Part shown: in pieces, positions 23,801 to 35,921 of the stretch | Layout: each line of letters opens with the position of its first letter | How positions within the stretch are numbered: position 1 is the stretch's first letter | Assembly (NCBI GenBank): GCA_950097015.1 | Contig: CATNEN010000038.1 | Coordinates: 20,620,001-20,684,000, forward strand | Origin: Macrostomum hystrix | Lineage: Eukaryota > Platyhelminthes > Macrostomidae | DNA: 64,000 nt | Direction: 5' to 3' | Notes under the pieces: generated by a model | Told to the model about the DNA's origin: nothing | Database searches by the model: none | What the model saw: the letters and a program-made list of their open reading frames with translations, nothing else | Made by a program: the position numbers and the translations under genes

Positions 23801-26800
23801 GCACATCTGGCCCAATCGGACAGGTGTAATAAATTATTATAATTATAAAATTTATTAATATTATTATTACTAATTATTATAGTCCGCAGTTAAGTTAGTT
23901 TTCGATTGCTGACGCTTGTACTTACACCTAGATAATGCGCGTCATCGAGCCCTGGTACTCGGTCACTGAGCTGGAGCCACCTGTGGGTCGGCAGGCTATC
24001 GAAAGCCAGATTCCATTCGCCAAGCCGGCCGAGGAGCGCAGCGGCAATCTCATTGTGGAAAAATTAAATAGCATCGGCGAGCGCATACTTCGCGTCCACG
24101 ATCTGGAGCTATACCTCCATCTGGAGAAGCTGGAGGTGGCGCCTCATCTCTATGGCATCAGGTGGATGCGATTGTTGTTCGGCCGGGAGTTTCCGCTCCA
24201 GGATCTTCTAGTGGTCTGGGACGCCGTATTCGCCGACGGCTACGATGCCGATTTCAGCCTAGTCGATTACATCTTTGTTGCCATGCTCATTAGTGTCAGA
24301 TCGTTGCTATTGGCCAGCGATTTTAGCAGCGCCATGACCTACCTGATGCGCTATCCACAGGGAGCCGATGTCAATTTCATAGTCTCGCTGGCTTATCATC
24401 TGCAAGCTCCGGATGTTTATCCGAAACCTGTGCTAACTGGTTATCAGGTTTGTTTTACCGCCTTGAGGCTGCAGCCTAGTGGTTGGAGCGTCGGACTCAC
24501 TACTTGAAGTTCCGGGGGTTCGATATATTCCCAACTCCAACTGAAAAAAATTGTGACCTTTAGCAAGATAGTCTGCGTTGACCGCATCAGCCCAAACTGC
24601 GGTGAATTTTCTACATTTGCCAAGCTTCGAACCACTGACCTCATATGTAAAGAATCCTAAGCATGTTCTCATCGCTTGATTGATTTGCACTCCCATCTCG
24701 CAATGTGCGCAGGGTCTGTACATGCAGAAGACTCGCCGGCATGGCGGTGGCCGCTCGGCCCACCGGTCCTCGGCCAATCGCTACCACACTGTTGGCATCG
24801 ACACCAGCTCGCTGCGCGCGGCTATTCAACGCATCGGCAGTCAGGAGAGTCTGCAGCTACCGCAGCAGCCCTCGGCTGAGCCAGTTGAACAGTCCGCCTC
24901 GGCTTCTGCGCTGCTGAGAATTGGGTGAGAAATTCTTTGCAATCTCATTTTCTCCTGCAAGAGATCTCTTTATCTTTTAGGTAAGATCATGAGATCTCAT
25001 AATCTGTTGATTAAAATCTCATAATCTCTTACAGGAGATCTCGTAATCTCTTACAGGAGATCTCATAATCGCTTGGATGAGATCTCGTTATCTCTTTGGT
25101 GAGATCTCATAATCTCTTACATGAGATCTCTTATTCTACTAGATTAGATCTCATTATATCTTAGATGAGATCTCATTATCTTTTAGATGAGATCTCATTA
25201 TCTCTTGGATGAGATCTCGTTATCTCTTGGATGAGATTTCGTTATCTCTTGGTTGAGATCTCATTATCTCTTGGATGAGATCTCATTTTATTCTTGGGTG
25301 AGATCTCATTATCTGTATTATTTATTGTTGTATTCTCAAGTCATAGTAATTGGATGTATTCTTCTTTGCAGAAGCTTCGTCACTGGAAAGTCTCACTCGG
25401 TTGCTGGGCAACAGTTCAAACAGCAGCAGCTTGACAGCCACCGACCCAGCTCGCTAATCTTTGCTTTCACTAGCGGTGGCGGTGGTTTCAGTAGAGACGA
25501 TTCAAATACTGATCAGCAGCAGGACCAGCAGCAGCACTCATCGTCAACGTCGGCTGCGTCTCTAGCTGGCGTGGGCGGCGGCGGCGCTCGCGGCTTGGCC
25601 GGACCGGAGCAGCCGTTGAAGGTGCTTGCGGAGCCCACAACGAGCGCGCCTGCAACTCCCCTAGATCCCAGTGGCTATTTTCCGCGCTCCCACATTCGCT
25701 ATAGAAGTCGCCGCGGTACAACTAACAATAATACTATTAACCATAGTAGCAGTCATAGTAGACTATCGATCCAATCGGCTTCCGGTGTAGCCGATGCTGA
25801 CGATCCGAATTTTCGCGACTTCGCCGAAATCACCCTGCCAGACGAGCGATTGGCCAGGCAGAAACAGACCGACTCTCTACTAGCCATGTGCCGCGCCTGC
25901 GGAGACTGTCTCCAGGCCAGCATTCTGGTGCTGCAGGCCAGCGCGCGCAGCTCCGGCACCGCCCCAGCCGAAAAGAGACGCATTGAACAAAGCCTCAGCG
26001 GACTCAAGCACGTGCACGATGTGCTCACTGGTGAGGGCTGTCTAATTATCTAATTATTCAGATCGCGAGTTTTTTCACATTAATGTACTTCTATCGCATT
26101 TTTGTACTACTTAGATTATTGTTGTATCATACTACTCAGTTTATTGTTGTATCATACTACTCAGAGTATTGTTGTATCATACTACTCAGTTTATTGTTGT
26201 ATCATACTACTCAGTTTATTGTTGTATCATACTACTCAGTTTATTGTTGTATCATACTACTCAGAGTATTGTTGTATCATACTACTCAGTTTATTGTTGT
26301 ATCATACTACTCAGATTATTGTTGTATCATACTACTCAGTTTATTGTTGTTTCATACTACTCAGTTTATTGTTGTATCATACTACTCAGTTTATTGTTGT
26401 ATCATACTACTCAGTTTATTGTTGTATCATACTACTCAGTTTATTGTTGTATCATACTACTCAGATTATTGTTGTATCATACTACTCAGTTTATTGTTGT
26501 ATCATACTACTCAGTTTATTGTTGTATCATACTACTCAGATTATTGTTGTATTATACTACTCAGATTATTGTTGTATCATACTACTCAGATTATTGTTGT
26601 ATCATACTACTCAGATTATTGTTGTATCATACTACTCAGATTATTGTTGTATCATACTACTCAGATTATTGTTGTATCATACTACTCAGATTATTGTTGT
26701 ATCATACTACTCAGATTATTGTTGTATGATACTACTCAGTTTAATTTTTACTTCTCAGCTCATTATCATATCAGACTGCGATGATTATTTTCTAGTCACA

Positions 26801-27146
26801 CACTAGTGAGTTTGATGGTATCTTAACATGCTACTAATTATTTCTCTTCATACTACTGCGGTCTTTGTTAAAGTTAAGCTGCTGTGTAATCATAACGCTA
26901 GTTTATTTCAAACATTTAAAACATTTTCCAGGAAAATTGGCATTTGACGCCTCCACAATGCAACAGCTGATTAGTGACACTTTGAATTCTGTTAGCGCAG
27001 TCAAACCGCCGATGCCACCGCCCCAGCAACAGCAGCAGCAACAGCAACATCCTCTAAATCAAGAGGCTATCACTCCGACAGACCAGGAGACTGAAATGAC
27101 CCCGGTGCCAATGCATCGACCCGTGTTCACATTTGCTGACGATTGA
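20841..27146 (+). CDS. TBC1D5: TBC1 domain family member 5, Rab GTPase-activating protein
   Basis: Rab-GAP that, in animals, binds retromer and acts on Rab7 at endosomes and in autophagy. Exons: 20841-21413, 21855-22319, 23932-24447, 24713-24924, 25372-26030 and 26932-27146. Intron phases are 0, 0, 0, 2 and 1, all consistent, giving about 879 residues (human about 795). SYADEWERMF opens the TBC domain. The arginine finger is in IIYQDVRRTFPEIQ (IxxDxxRTxP) and the glutamine finger in YRQGMHEV. EPWYSVTELEP and LYLHLEKLEVAPHLYGIRWM are typical TBC1D5 sequence. The tail is low complexity with Gln, Gly and Ser runs. The N-terminal extension includes an eight-glutamine run near 20968. The start is the first in-frame ATG of an exon with no upstream acceptor needed; the later ATG in IEIMSTLSRIG is an alternative. 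Confidence 0.95.
21496..21810 (+). mobile_element. SINE-A full-length copy with 13-bp target duplication, TBC1D5 intron 1
   Basis: Reference copy of the family. The tRNA-like head contains tggcagagcggttaacgc (box A) and gagctcgattcc (box B). The body contains gacgatgagaaagtcagggc, ctgtgtgagcg and gtgtgctcaggagtcagcg, and the tail is (ATT)n. It is flanked by perfect AATTACAATGGTT direct repeats at 21483-21495 and 21811-21823. Confidence 0.93.
22395..22960. repeat. Minisatellite, 39-bp C-free monomer, TBC1D5 intron 2
   Basis: About 14 near-identical copies of a G/T/A-only unit including tggaatagtagagttttaaa, then ttgtggggttgtagg. Degenerate G/T-rich derivatives continue to about 23450. Confidence 0.95.
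23563..23830 (+). mobile_element. SINE-B copy in TBC1D5 intron 2
   Basis: Best copy of the family. The head has gttagagcgtcggactcacg and box B ggttcgattcctgac. The body has tgcttcagttcacccagctg, gggtgccagcattagctggg and ccagtccatggactgaacag. An A/T-rich tail follows to 23880. Confidence 0.85.
24468..24600 (+). mobile_element. SINE-B head fragment in TBC1D5 intron 3
   Basis: The tRNA-like head (gttggagcgtcggactcact, then gggggttcgata) begins 20 bp after the exon 3 donor. Only the first part of the body remains. Confidence 0.65.
24945..25315. repeat. Minisatellite, about 22-bp monomer, TBC1D5 intron 4
   Basis: About 16 imperfect copies of gatgagatctcattatctct plus two bases. The array occupies nearly all of the intron between 24924 and 25372. 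Confidence 0.9.
26105..26745. repeat. Minisatellite, 25-bp monomer, TBC1D5 intron 5
   Basis: About 25 copies of a unit containing attgttgtatcatactactc, with cagttt, cagatt or cagagt linkers. The linker type changes along the array, so neighbouring units share variants. All three + frames are open by chance. Confidence 0.95.
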
Positions 27147-27554
27147 CTAACAGAAACTAATTTTTTCAACATTTTATCAGAACCACTGTTTGCAGTTTAT
27201 TCCATGACTCATCACTGGCCTCGCACTTTTTGTTGAACTTTTTTGTACACAAGCCGTTGTTGTTTTCATTGAGTTAAATGTTATCTAATATGATTGTTTT
27301 CTCCTATGTTTGTCTATTTTTTCCTTATCTGGTCTGTTATTTTTCTAGTACTAGTAAAGATGATACCCACGTTCTAAATTATATCACTTTAAACGTGTTT
27401 CTATAAGCTATGTAGTAAATGTGAGCATTGACTACTTAATATTAGTATCTCTAAAAGTTTTCATTATCGTTTGGGCTGTTTTTACTAGTTTTTTAGCGTC
27501 TGCTGTTTATTGAAATCATTTTTATAAGTGAAATATTAATTTTATGCTTTGAAG
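27147..27554. other. TBC1D5 3' flank
   Basis: AT-rich sequence after the TBC1D5 stop, probably 3'UTR. No other feature was seen. Confidence 0.5.
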
Positions 27555-28445
27555 CTAGAATCGCAGCAGGAACCGTAGATAGAATCATTGCTAGAATAGC
27601 TAGAATCGCAGCAGGAACCGTAGCTAGAATCGCAGCAGGAACCGTAGCTAGAATCGCAGCAGGAACCGTAGCTAGAATCGCAGCAGGAACCGTAGCTAGA
27701 ATCGCAGCAGGAACCGTAGCTAGAATCGCTGAAAGAACCGTAGATAGAATCATAGCATGAACCGTAGCTAGAATCGCAGCAGGAACCGTAGCTAGAATCG
27801 CAGCAGGAACCGTAGCTAGAATCGCAGCAGGAACCGTAGCTAGAATCGCTGAAAGAACCGTAGATAGAATCATAGCATGAACCGTAGCTAGAATCGCAGC
27901 AGGAACCGTAGCTAGAATCGCAGCAGGAACCGTAGCTAGAATCGCAGCAGGAACCGTAGCTAGAATCGCTGAAAGAACCGTAGATAGAATCATAGCATGA
28001 ACCGTAGCTAGAATCGCAGCAGGAACCGTAGCTAGAATCGCAGCAGGAACCGTAGCTAGAATCGCAGCAGGAACCGTAGCTAGAATCGCTGAAAGAACCG
28101 TAGATAGAATCATAGCATGAACCGTAGCTAGAATCGCAGCAAGAACCGTAGCTAGAATCGCAGCAGGAACCGTAGCTAGAATCGCTGCAAGAACCGTAGA
28201 TAGAATCGCAGCAGGAACCGTAGCTAGAATCGCTGTAAGAACCGTAGATAGAATCGCAGCAGGAACCGTAGCTAGAATCGCAGCAGGAACCGTAGCTAGA
28301 ATCGCAGCAGGAACCGTAGCTAGAATCGCAGCAGGAACCGTGGCTAGAATCGCAGCAGGAACCGTAGCTAGAATCATAGCAAGAACCGTAGCTAGAATCG
28401 CAGCAGGAACCGTAGCTAGAATCGTAGCAGGAACCGTAGCAATAA
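27555..28445. repeat. Minisatellite, 24-bp monomer with 120-bp higher-order repeat
   Basis: About 37 copies of a unit containing gctagaatcgcagcaggaac plus cgta. A five-monomer block with tagaatcgctgaaagaaccg and atcatagcatgaaccg recurs identically at 27721, 27841, 27961 and 28081. The minus frame stays open because the period is a multiple of three. Confidence 0.95.
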
Positions 28446-29582
28446 TCTTCTTTATTAACAAAATCTCTTACACACTCGATTTAGATAGGTAATTACTTTA
28501 CAGAGTACTATTTGTTTTTCATTTTCGCCTTTGTTTCTTTGTGTACTAATCGGATTATTAAAAAGGTAAAATCTCAGTGTCGTTAGATGTCATTTCATAA
28601 AATGTTAGTATTCTACATTGTATCTGCCAATTGGATATGCGGTAATCTAATATAGCCTTGCCTCTACTATACTTGCTGTAACACAAGCCTGCAGGTGATG
28701 TGATCAATTGCGCCAAGTTTTTTTTTACTTTCTCTACTTTGTTTAAATTTTATTGAGCTTTTTTGTATACACTCTACTAAAATTGCCATGCATCAGACAT
28801 TCATTATTGCAATTCTAATTTATCTTTAAGAGGAGAGCTAAATATGTATTTAAACTATTTTTAATGGTTCCTAGCATTGTTTATTGGCTAGTGAAATATC
28901 TACTAGCTGTAGATAAATTCCTATATTTCTTCTGCATTGTGCTGTTTGTGGTAACATGGTAACATGATAATGGTAGCAGTAGTTTTGTATTATCTGCATT
29001 AGTTATTAATTTATGCTACATATAAAGGTGTGATTTGTTTTTGTTTCATAAAGCATTCTATAAACATTTATTTTTTTTCTAGCATAATTGACTGTTTAAT
29101 ATATAAATATATACTGTTTCACAGTATAATCAGAGTCGCTTGTTGTTTTGGTGTAACTTGATATTGTGTTACATTCTCTTAGCTATTTGAATTGCACAGC
29201 GTTCTGTGGTGTTTTCAGTTTTCGTAAATTTTCTTTACAAAGATGGTCAATGTGATGACTATAACTTTATTAGTCACTTTCATCAAATGTAATATTTATA
29301 TTTTGCTTTTATAACTGTATCTACTCGAAATGAAGTAATAAAAAAGAATATATTATTCTTGTCTTTTTGGTGTTAGTTCAGTCTCTTTACAAATATATTA
29401 AAATATTATTGCATATTTATTGGTCAGATTTAAATTATTATTGAATGTTGAATTGTTTGGAGAAAATCGGAAACATATGTGTTCTTGTTATTCTTTAAAG
29501 TAGTATAGTCAGTAGTTTAAGCAAAACTAAAATCTCGTGGCATCACTAAGCATATTGCAACTGTTCCAGCAACCCGGTGCAA
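28446..29582. other. Intergenic, AT-rich
   Basis: No gene, repeat family or recognisable site was found between the 24-bp array and the ALG12 remnant. Confidence 0.5.
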
Positions 29583-30615
29583 ATGTACTTTCTAGTCCTG
29601 TTCTGCGTTTCGCTTTTGCACCAATTGAATGCGCCATTCGCCAAGGTTGAAGAGAGCTTCAATATTCAGGCGACGCATGACATCCTCTATCACAGGTGGA
29701 ATATCAGCGCTGTGGGTGCTTTCAGCTTGTCCTCGTCTTTTGAGTAACCATAAAGTAGATGGATAAGTAAGTAGCTCATATGTGTATCTTTAGCGAAGGA
29801 AACGGCAGTAGAAAAAGCATGCTATTTCCTCCCCAGGGGAAGACCGCGGTGGTATTTCAATACCGGCGTGCCCGGCCAATCATCGCTGGCTGTCTCATCT
29901 TTGTACTCTTGTACAGCTGCCTTCCGCACAAGGAGCTGCGCTTTATAATCTACGCCGTGCCCCTATTGGACACTCCACCTGCTTGGCTGTGCGCGGCAAT
30001 TTTTAGTAACCGCGGGAAATCCCTGGCCTGGCGCTGCCTGGCCTGGTTAGTGATCGGTCATTTGGGCGCCAATTTGTTTGCCACTTGCTTTATGGCCGCG
30101 GCTGCTTCGTGGAATTATCCAGGTGGACAGGTGAGATTTCGGATTTCTTTTAAAAAATATTCTCCTAAAACTAATAGTTTCGTCATATTGCCGATAAGAA
30201 TTTTTAAGTTAAAGGAAAGAACTTATAAAGATATTTTAAATTCGAAACGCAGGCTCTGCTAGACCTGCACTCCAGTCAGTTCCGTCATCCCACCATTGCC
30301 ACCATGCCGAATAATTGTCACGTACACATTGGCAACCTAGCGGCTCAAACTGGAGCCAGCCGTTTTCTCTAACTATTTAACAATGCCGGCTGTATCTACA
30401 ACAAAACAGAAGGCCTACGGAGTCTGTCAGTGTTTCGTCAGTTTAGTCACATGCTGACGGAGCCAGACTTTGCCCAGTCAATTGGCCTAACTCAGGTCTG
30501 CCGAGTGCTGGCCCGGTACAAACTATTTGACGGCTTCGACATCGCTGCTTGCCGCTCTAGCAGCAAGAGACTGGCACCGACTGTTGCGTCTGCGGCCCGC
30601 CCTATTGCTGCTTGA
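29583..30615 (+). pseudogene. Broken ALG12 copy (dolichyl-P-Man mannosyltransferase, GT22 family)
   Basis: ALG12 adds the eighth mannose (alpha-1,6) to the dolichol-linked oligosaccharide in the ER. Three pieces remain. 29583-29695 carries the N-terminal signature [18 protein letters not shown]. 29837-30130 carries LPHKELRFIIYAVPLLD through WNYPGG. 30253-30615 carries HVHIGNLAAQTGASRFL and the C-terminal region (IYNKTEGLRSL, FSHMLTEPDF). Roughly 230-250 central residues of the family are absent, and only 141 bp separate pieces 1 and 2. The phase at 29695 (2) does not match the next acceptor (0). Piece 3 has an in-frame TAA at 30370-30372, where human ALG12 has Gln after SRFL; the frame reopens after it to a stop at 30613. 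The usual reading is a decayed or internally deleted copy. An assembly collapse could mimic the deletion but not the TAA. Confidence 0.82.
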
Positions 30616-31117
30616 GAGGCTGCGATGAGGCTGACCGGTTTCCTAGCTATGCTGAAGTCAATTTTCAGGCACTTCAGGCATTTTCTCTCTACTTTTAGTA
30701 GGTGAAAGGGAAAATTAGTTACTTTTTGGAATTTGGTTTTTCTATAACTGATCTAAAACATAGTTCTTGGTACTTGGTATTTTGTGCTAGCACTGAACAC
30801 TGAATTGGTAACTCCTCTGCATTTTTATCTTAAGCCAATTTGTTTGAAGCCATCTGTCAATATAATTGCTATTTTGGTGTTATGTTGATTCTAGTTTGTC
30901 TTTTTTTATATATTTCCTACCGGCAATATATTTTACAAAGGCTTTGGGTCTTAAATTATTTTCTTTAAAAATAAAAAACCTTTTTAAAAAACATTCTCTA
31001 TACTTGTAAACTAACGAGCATCTTCTTTGACACTGTTTGAAAACTTTTGAATTGTATATTTTGTTGGGCATTCGCTTGGACGGAATGGGATGGGATGATA
31101 TGGGATAATAATAATAT
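30616..31117. other. Intergenic, no feature recognised
   Basis: AT-rich sequence downstream of the ALG12 remnant. Nothing beyond short random frames was seen. Confidence 0.4.
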
Positions 31118-31303
31118 TAATAGTTGGTGACCTGCAGCCAGCGAGGAGGCAATTCTGCCAATTTCGCTGACTTCTGAGCACACACGCACACAGATACTGT
31201 ACGCAGGCACATGCTCACACAGGTGTGTAAATCTGCCCTGACTTTCATTCGTGAGGCCTTGATTCGTGAGGCAAACGCTTTAACCGCTCTGCCACCGACC
31301 TGC
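31118..31303 (-). mobile_element. SINE-A copy, intergenic
   Basis: Minus-strand copy: the body (ctgcagccagcgaggaggca, tgcctgcgtac in complement) precedes a head with aaccgctctgccaccgacct at its right end. The middle is shortened. Confidence 0.75.
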
Positions 31304-32514
31304 CCTGGCTTGATTCGTGCTTGGACAACAACGTCCTCGTACGTATTGGGGGATGAACAATCATTGTAGCTTTTTTTCACCGCGTATAACAAAAGTAATA
31401 AGACCGAGAATATTTTGCTTTCATAAGCAGATACCAGGAGTTTTAGTAGCTCACTAAATGATCATTGTCACATCATTCATGTACAAGCAATGCACAGCAA
31501 ATAAATAACTGTTCCATCGTCAATCAGTTGACACTGCACTTGCTTTATTTCCTAAAAAATGAGTTATATCATGAATAACTGTCTACTTGTTTTAACTAGT
31601 TGTCCATTGTCGATCGCATATGAAATTCACGCGTCAACACATCTCGGGCATTATTTGTTGTGCTATATTTGCATCCATCGTCAATCGCCGAGTAACATTT
31701 AGCAATATAGAATCTGCTGACACAGTCAGCGTGGAAGGCATTTACGAGTATCTATCAACATTCATTAGTGAGATTTGATTAACTGAATACAGTTTATTTC
31801 GCAATGAAAAAGAGCCGTTTCAAAACACGAACGATGCAAATGTTTATAAGTATTTTAATGATATTTTCGTCTATGGCCTAACCCTTATTTGCTAACAGTA
31901 GAACTAACAAGGATGGAATTCACCCTCTCTGACGAAAAATACATGTATAAACCCTTACAGAAAACCTATAGGCTTGAAACCGCGGTGGATGGCAATGTAA
32001 AATTCGATGCATGGGCTTTAAAGTTTTGAACGAGCTTGTTTTTACCATAGAACATCATGTGAATGATCTCAAGCCAATCAGTGAGATCGTGGGTCTCGAG
32101 AAGCGATTAGCAATCCATTTTCCTATTCAGCCATGGTAAAAAGTCGTCCAAGCTATCCACAACGATTTCAAGCCCATATATACAGGCCCAATGATTTTTC
32201 CTGCGCGCGGACGTAGCTGCAATGCGCGAGCACACGAAACCCAATAAAAGGGGCCAAATTTTTCTGGCGCATCTTCTGAAACAAAAATCAAATCGCCAGC
32301 CTTTCAAGCCATCAAGGTCCGATTTTTCTCGTTAGTGCTAATGTATTCCATACACCCCTATAAACGACCCCTATGGTAGTGTGATGTCTGAGCTTTAGAT
32401 GTCTATGGCCTAACGGCCACCTCAACATTAAAACTGAAGAAATAAAATGAAGTTTACTCTTCGGCGAAAGTAGAGAAACTTGCGTCACGGTGTCCATCAG
32501 GATCGTGCCACTTG
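31304..32514. other. Intergenic, no supported gene
   Basis: Mixed-composition DNA. The short minus frame at 32107-32307 shows no family resemblance. Some of this may be old transposon sequence, but no ends could be defined. Confidence 0.4.
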
Positions 32515-32640
32515 TTGAAGGTGTAGCAGCTCCGTGTAAATAAAGGTCGGTGACCACCGAAGTCTAAGATGATGCAGTCACATTCGTATGCTAATGAAGT
32601 TTTAAGGCCTGGCAAGGCCATACTGAGGTGCAAGTGCTAA
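32515..32640 (+). mobile_element. Dispersed repeat family C, copy 2 (partial)
   Basis: Shares aaaggtcggtgaccaccgaa, gatgatgcag and aaggcctggcaaggcc with the copies at 5810 and 39283. It abuts a SINE-A copy. Confidence 0.6.
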
Positions 32641-32682
32641 TTAATAAATTGTTGTGTATAAAACACATGTGTGATGTGTGAT

Positions 32683-32903
32683 GTAAGCACACAGATACTG
32701 TACGCAGGCATACGCTGACACAGGTGTGTTCATCTTTCGTGACTTTCTTAGTGCATATATATTCCGTGTGCCTTCGAGGTTGGCCCTCAATGGCGTCTCT
32801 CCGCGGCTGCGCCCCAAATCGTATCACAGCGGAGCGGCATCGCAGCGGAATCGAGCTCAGGGACCTTGGTGCGAGAGGCAAAGGCTCTACCACTCCCCCG
32901 ACC
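32683..32903 (-). mobile_element. SINE-A copy, intergenic
   Basis: The body has gcacacagatactgtacgca in complement orientation. The head at the right end has ggaatcgagctcagggacct and the degraded box A ctctaccactcccccga. Confidence 0.75.
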
Positions 32904-33857
32904 TTGGTCCCATAATCTGTCTTGAATTTCTTTCATTTTCATAAAAATCCTTCCAGCCAATCAGAAACGGTTCTAGTCTCTCGCCCTTGTCGAATCGTTA
33001 TATATTGATTGCTTGACACAACACAGGTCATACACAGAGATTTTATCATAAAAAAATAATTCTTCATCAATAATTCTTCATCACTTGAGAAAATTGACAT
33101 TGAACATCGAAAGTAAGTAAAAAACAATTATTCAAGGAAACGTTACCATAACCATTTCGACCAATTTTTGTGAAGTTTTAATCCAGTATAGTTAGGTCTT
33201 TATGGAAAAATATCAAGTATTGATTCCGCGAATGAAGTAAACTGCTTTTTTCTAAAAAACAAGAGCACAAAAAACCGAGGCATGAGTCTATACTGAAAAA
33301 CCAAATAGAATTTCTGTAAGAATCTTTGCTGCTAGGATAATCTTTTAAAAAAACTTTTATTACTTTTTTGCTCCTGCGTAGGATAAAAAGGTCTTATCCT
33401 TTCTTATAGTTTCCTTTAAACTATATTTTAGTATCCAGTTTAGGCTAGCAAGCTACTATAAACAACTCAATTGTTGCTTGTCCTTATCCTAGTTCTTTAG
33501 TATATAGTTCTGTTTTTTCTTCTAATACGACGCAATGAATCGGAGATAACGAAACACGGGATGGGAGGCTTCAGTCATGTAGCTGAATTCATTATCAACA
33601 CAGTTTTCACATACTTCTAAATTCTAATGAAGCTTGCGCGACACTGCTAGTTGGAATCATGCCAGCATCGCGTGATTCTCTCTATCTGATATTAATTGTG
33701 CAGAATCACGCGTAGAACGCGTGGCTCGAGGTCACGTGGAAAATTTAGGATTTTTTTATAAGGATTCAAGCATGACTGTAATCTGCACAATCGAATTGAT
33801 GCTGGAGAATATAACCACGCTAATAATTCTGTCGAACCCATTCACAATAACAGAAGA
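32904..33857. other. Intergenic, GPCR 5' flank
   Basis: No feature recognised. A frame reading through from 33721 overlaps the GPCR start in another phase and is not supported. Confidence 0.4.
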
Positions 33858-35868
33858 ATGGAATTCGGTGTCAATCAAAACGTTAGCAACAGCACCGGGA
33901 ATGACACCGCAGCAACAATCGATCAAGCCGGTTCATTCAAGATTGATCTGGCGTCGTTTCATGCGCCAATTATCGGCCTGGCCTACGCGATCGGGTTCGG
34001 GTCCTTGAGTCTGGGGCTAGTCGGCAATTCGCTTGTGGTGGCACTGTTTCACGGCCGGCGTTGCTTACTGAAAGAGTCGACCCAACTGCTGCTAGTGTTG
34101 CTGGCTCTGAGCGACTCGGCCGTGCTGCTGGTGTCGCTGACCAGGTTGGTCTTAGTTGGACGGGAAACTGCGTTGCTTAGAAAAAGTTTAGAAGGCTTGT
34201 TTTCTTGCGAAAGTACAATCAAGTGATAGTTACGAGCGTTTTCATTTCATTCAACTCATTTAGCTCTTCAAACAACAAAACCACGCGAAAAAAACGAAAA
34301 CTTAGCTATCTGCTTTCTCCGTTCTCTACTCAGTGACTTATTAAAAAATGCTTAACTGTCTTACTAACATAGAAGATCAACTTTTCATTGTAGCAACAAC
34401 TTAGTAACTTATAACAAAAGAAGACCTTTTGATCAGCTCCCTATAAAAACGATCACCGTTTTAATTTTTAAAACATGAAAATTTCCTTTGTCCATAGTGT
34501 ATTTTTTTGCCTCCTAGCCTCCTAAACCTTTTGTAATAAACGTTGTAATAAAGCGTTCTTTTTAATCTAAGTGGTTATTGCGCAAGCTTCAGGGTTGTTC
34601 CTGTCTTACATGCTTCGTTTGGAAGCCAGTGTGCGGCAGTTACAGACTATCGGATAATGACATCCTCATCTGACATCATCTGAGAACCCTACGACCAAAA
34701 AATACGTTGTGGCGTCCGTCCCCTAATCAATTGTGGCAACCCCAATCAATCAATTGTGGCATCCCCAATCAATCAATTGTGGCAACCCCAATCAATCAAT
34801 TGTGGCATCCCCAATCAATCAATTGTGGCAACCCCAATCAATCAATTGTGGCATCCCCAATCAATCAATTGTGGCATCCCCAATCAATCAATTGGGGCAT
34901 CTCCAATCAATCAACTATGGCGTCCAGAAATCAATCATTTAATCAAAGCACTGAGAAGTTATCTGTCTTATTCAATGAAATATAGTTTTCCTTGGGCTGA
35001 GATTTGAACTCCCGACCTATCGGTGAGTCCGAGCTCAAGAGTGCTTACTGACCAATACACATACATGTACCTCAGGTTCATCTCGGTGACAATCTACAGC
35101 TTCGACATCCGTCTAATGAGTCTTACACTTTGCCGCGGCCACACCTTTATCACCTACCTGGTCACGGACTTGTCGAGCTGGTGCCTGTGTCTGATCTGCA
35201 GTGAGCGCTTGCTGTCAGTCCTATCGCCGACAAGCGTTAGAATGCTGTTCCGTCGCAAGAACATTCTAGTTGTCTACGCCTGTCTAGTGCTTGCGTCGGC
35301 AGGGAAAAATGTGGCACTGCTACTCGGCTTGCAGCTGGTGCCAGCCGGTGGCAGCCTCGCTCAGCAGCTGCATGTGCACTGCATCGGCGGCGAACAGGCG
35401 GCCGACGGCGGCCTCGACATGCGCGCCTTCTACCTCACCGACTTCTTCCTGCGCGTCGGCATCCCGGCGGTGTTCATCCTGGGCACCAACCTTGCCATCC
35501 TGTGCCGCCTATCCCACCTGGCCAGGTGTGGCATTGTGTCTAATACATTGCGCAAGGAATTCCGCGTGTTCCGCATGCTTTTGCTGGTTTCTGTGTACTT
35601 CTTTGTCTCCATGCTGCCTGGCAGAGCGTTGTTTCTGTACGAGTTCATCAACTCGGTATCGGGAAGTCGGCGAGTTCTGTTAGACTTCGTCTACAATCTA
35701 CTGATCATTGTGGCCTACACAAACCATGCTATCAATTTCTACCTATATCTGGCCTCATCTTCTAGCATTCGAACTATGTTGGTTGTCATGGTAACCACTA
35801 GACGACGCAGCAACGCAGTTAAGCCGATAGTCGCGTTGACAAGAAAACATGCGACTGTTGCGGAGTGA
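33858..35868 (+). CDS. Rhodopsin-class G protein-coupled receptor, peptide-receptor-like (two exons)
   Basis: Seven-transmembrane plasma-membrane receptor of 359 residues. Exons 33858-34144 and 35076-35868 join in phase 2 through AG/G. The N-terminus has N-glycosylation sites (NVS, NST, NDT). TM1 has GNSLVV and TM2 has LLALSDSAVLL. ECL1 supplies the conserved Cys (LCRGHTF), paired with the Cys in HVHCIGG. TM3 ends CSERLLSVLSP, so the DRY position reads SER with the Arg kept. TM6 ends FVSMLPGRALFLYEF, without the usual CWxP. TM7 reads NHAINFYLYL in place of NPxxY. These features resemble invertebrate neuropeptide receptors. I cannot assign a ligand. The C-terminal tail is short (about 30 residues). 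The start is the ATG giving an extracellular N-terminus of about 40 residues. Confidence 0.88.
34725..34930. repeat. Minisatellite, 23-bp monomer, GPCR intron
   Basis: About nine copies of caattgtggcatccccaatc plus three bases, with tggcaa and tggcat variants. Confidence 0.92.
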
Positions 35869-35906
35869 ATGACCGAGGAAAATCATCTGTGACCATTCTA
35901 ATTAGT

Positions 35907-35912
35907 AATAAA
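35907..35912 (+). promoter_or_regulatory. Candidate GPCR polyadenylation signal AATAAA
   Basis: AATAAA lies 39 bp after the GPCR stop codon and just before an inserted SINE-B. It has no transcript support. Confidence 0.4.
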
Positions 35913-35921
35913 AATAACTTA

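Noticed and set aside
27493-28461. 322-codon minus frame of Ala/Thr/Val/Ile repeats
   Set aside because: The 24-bp array is a multiple of three and stop-free. There is no start context, domain or codon-level constraint.
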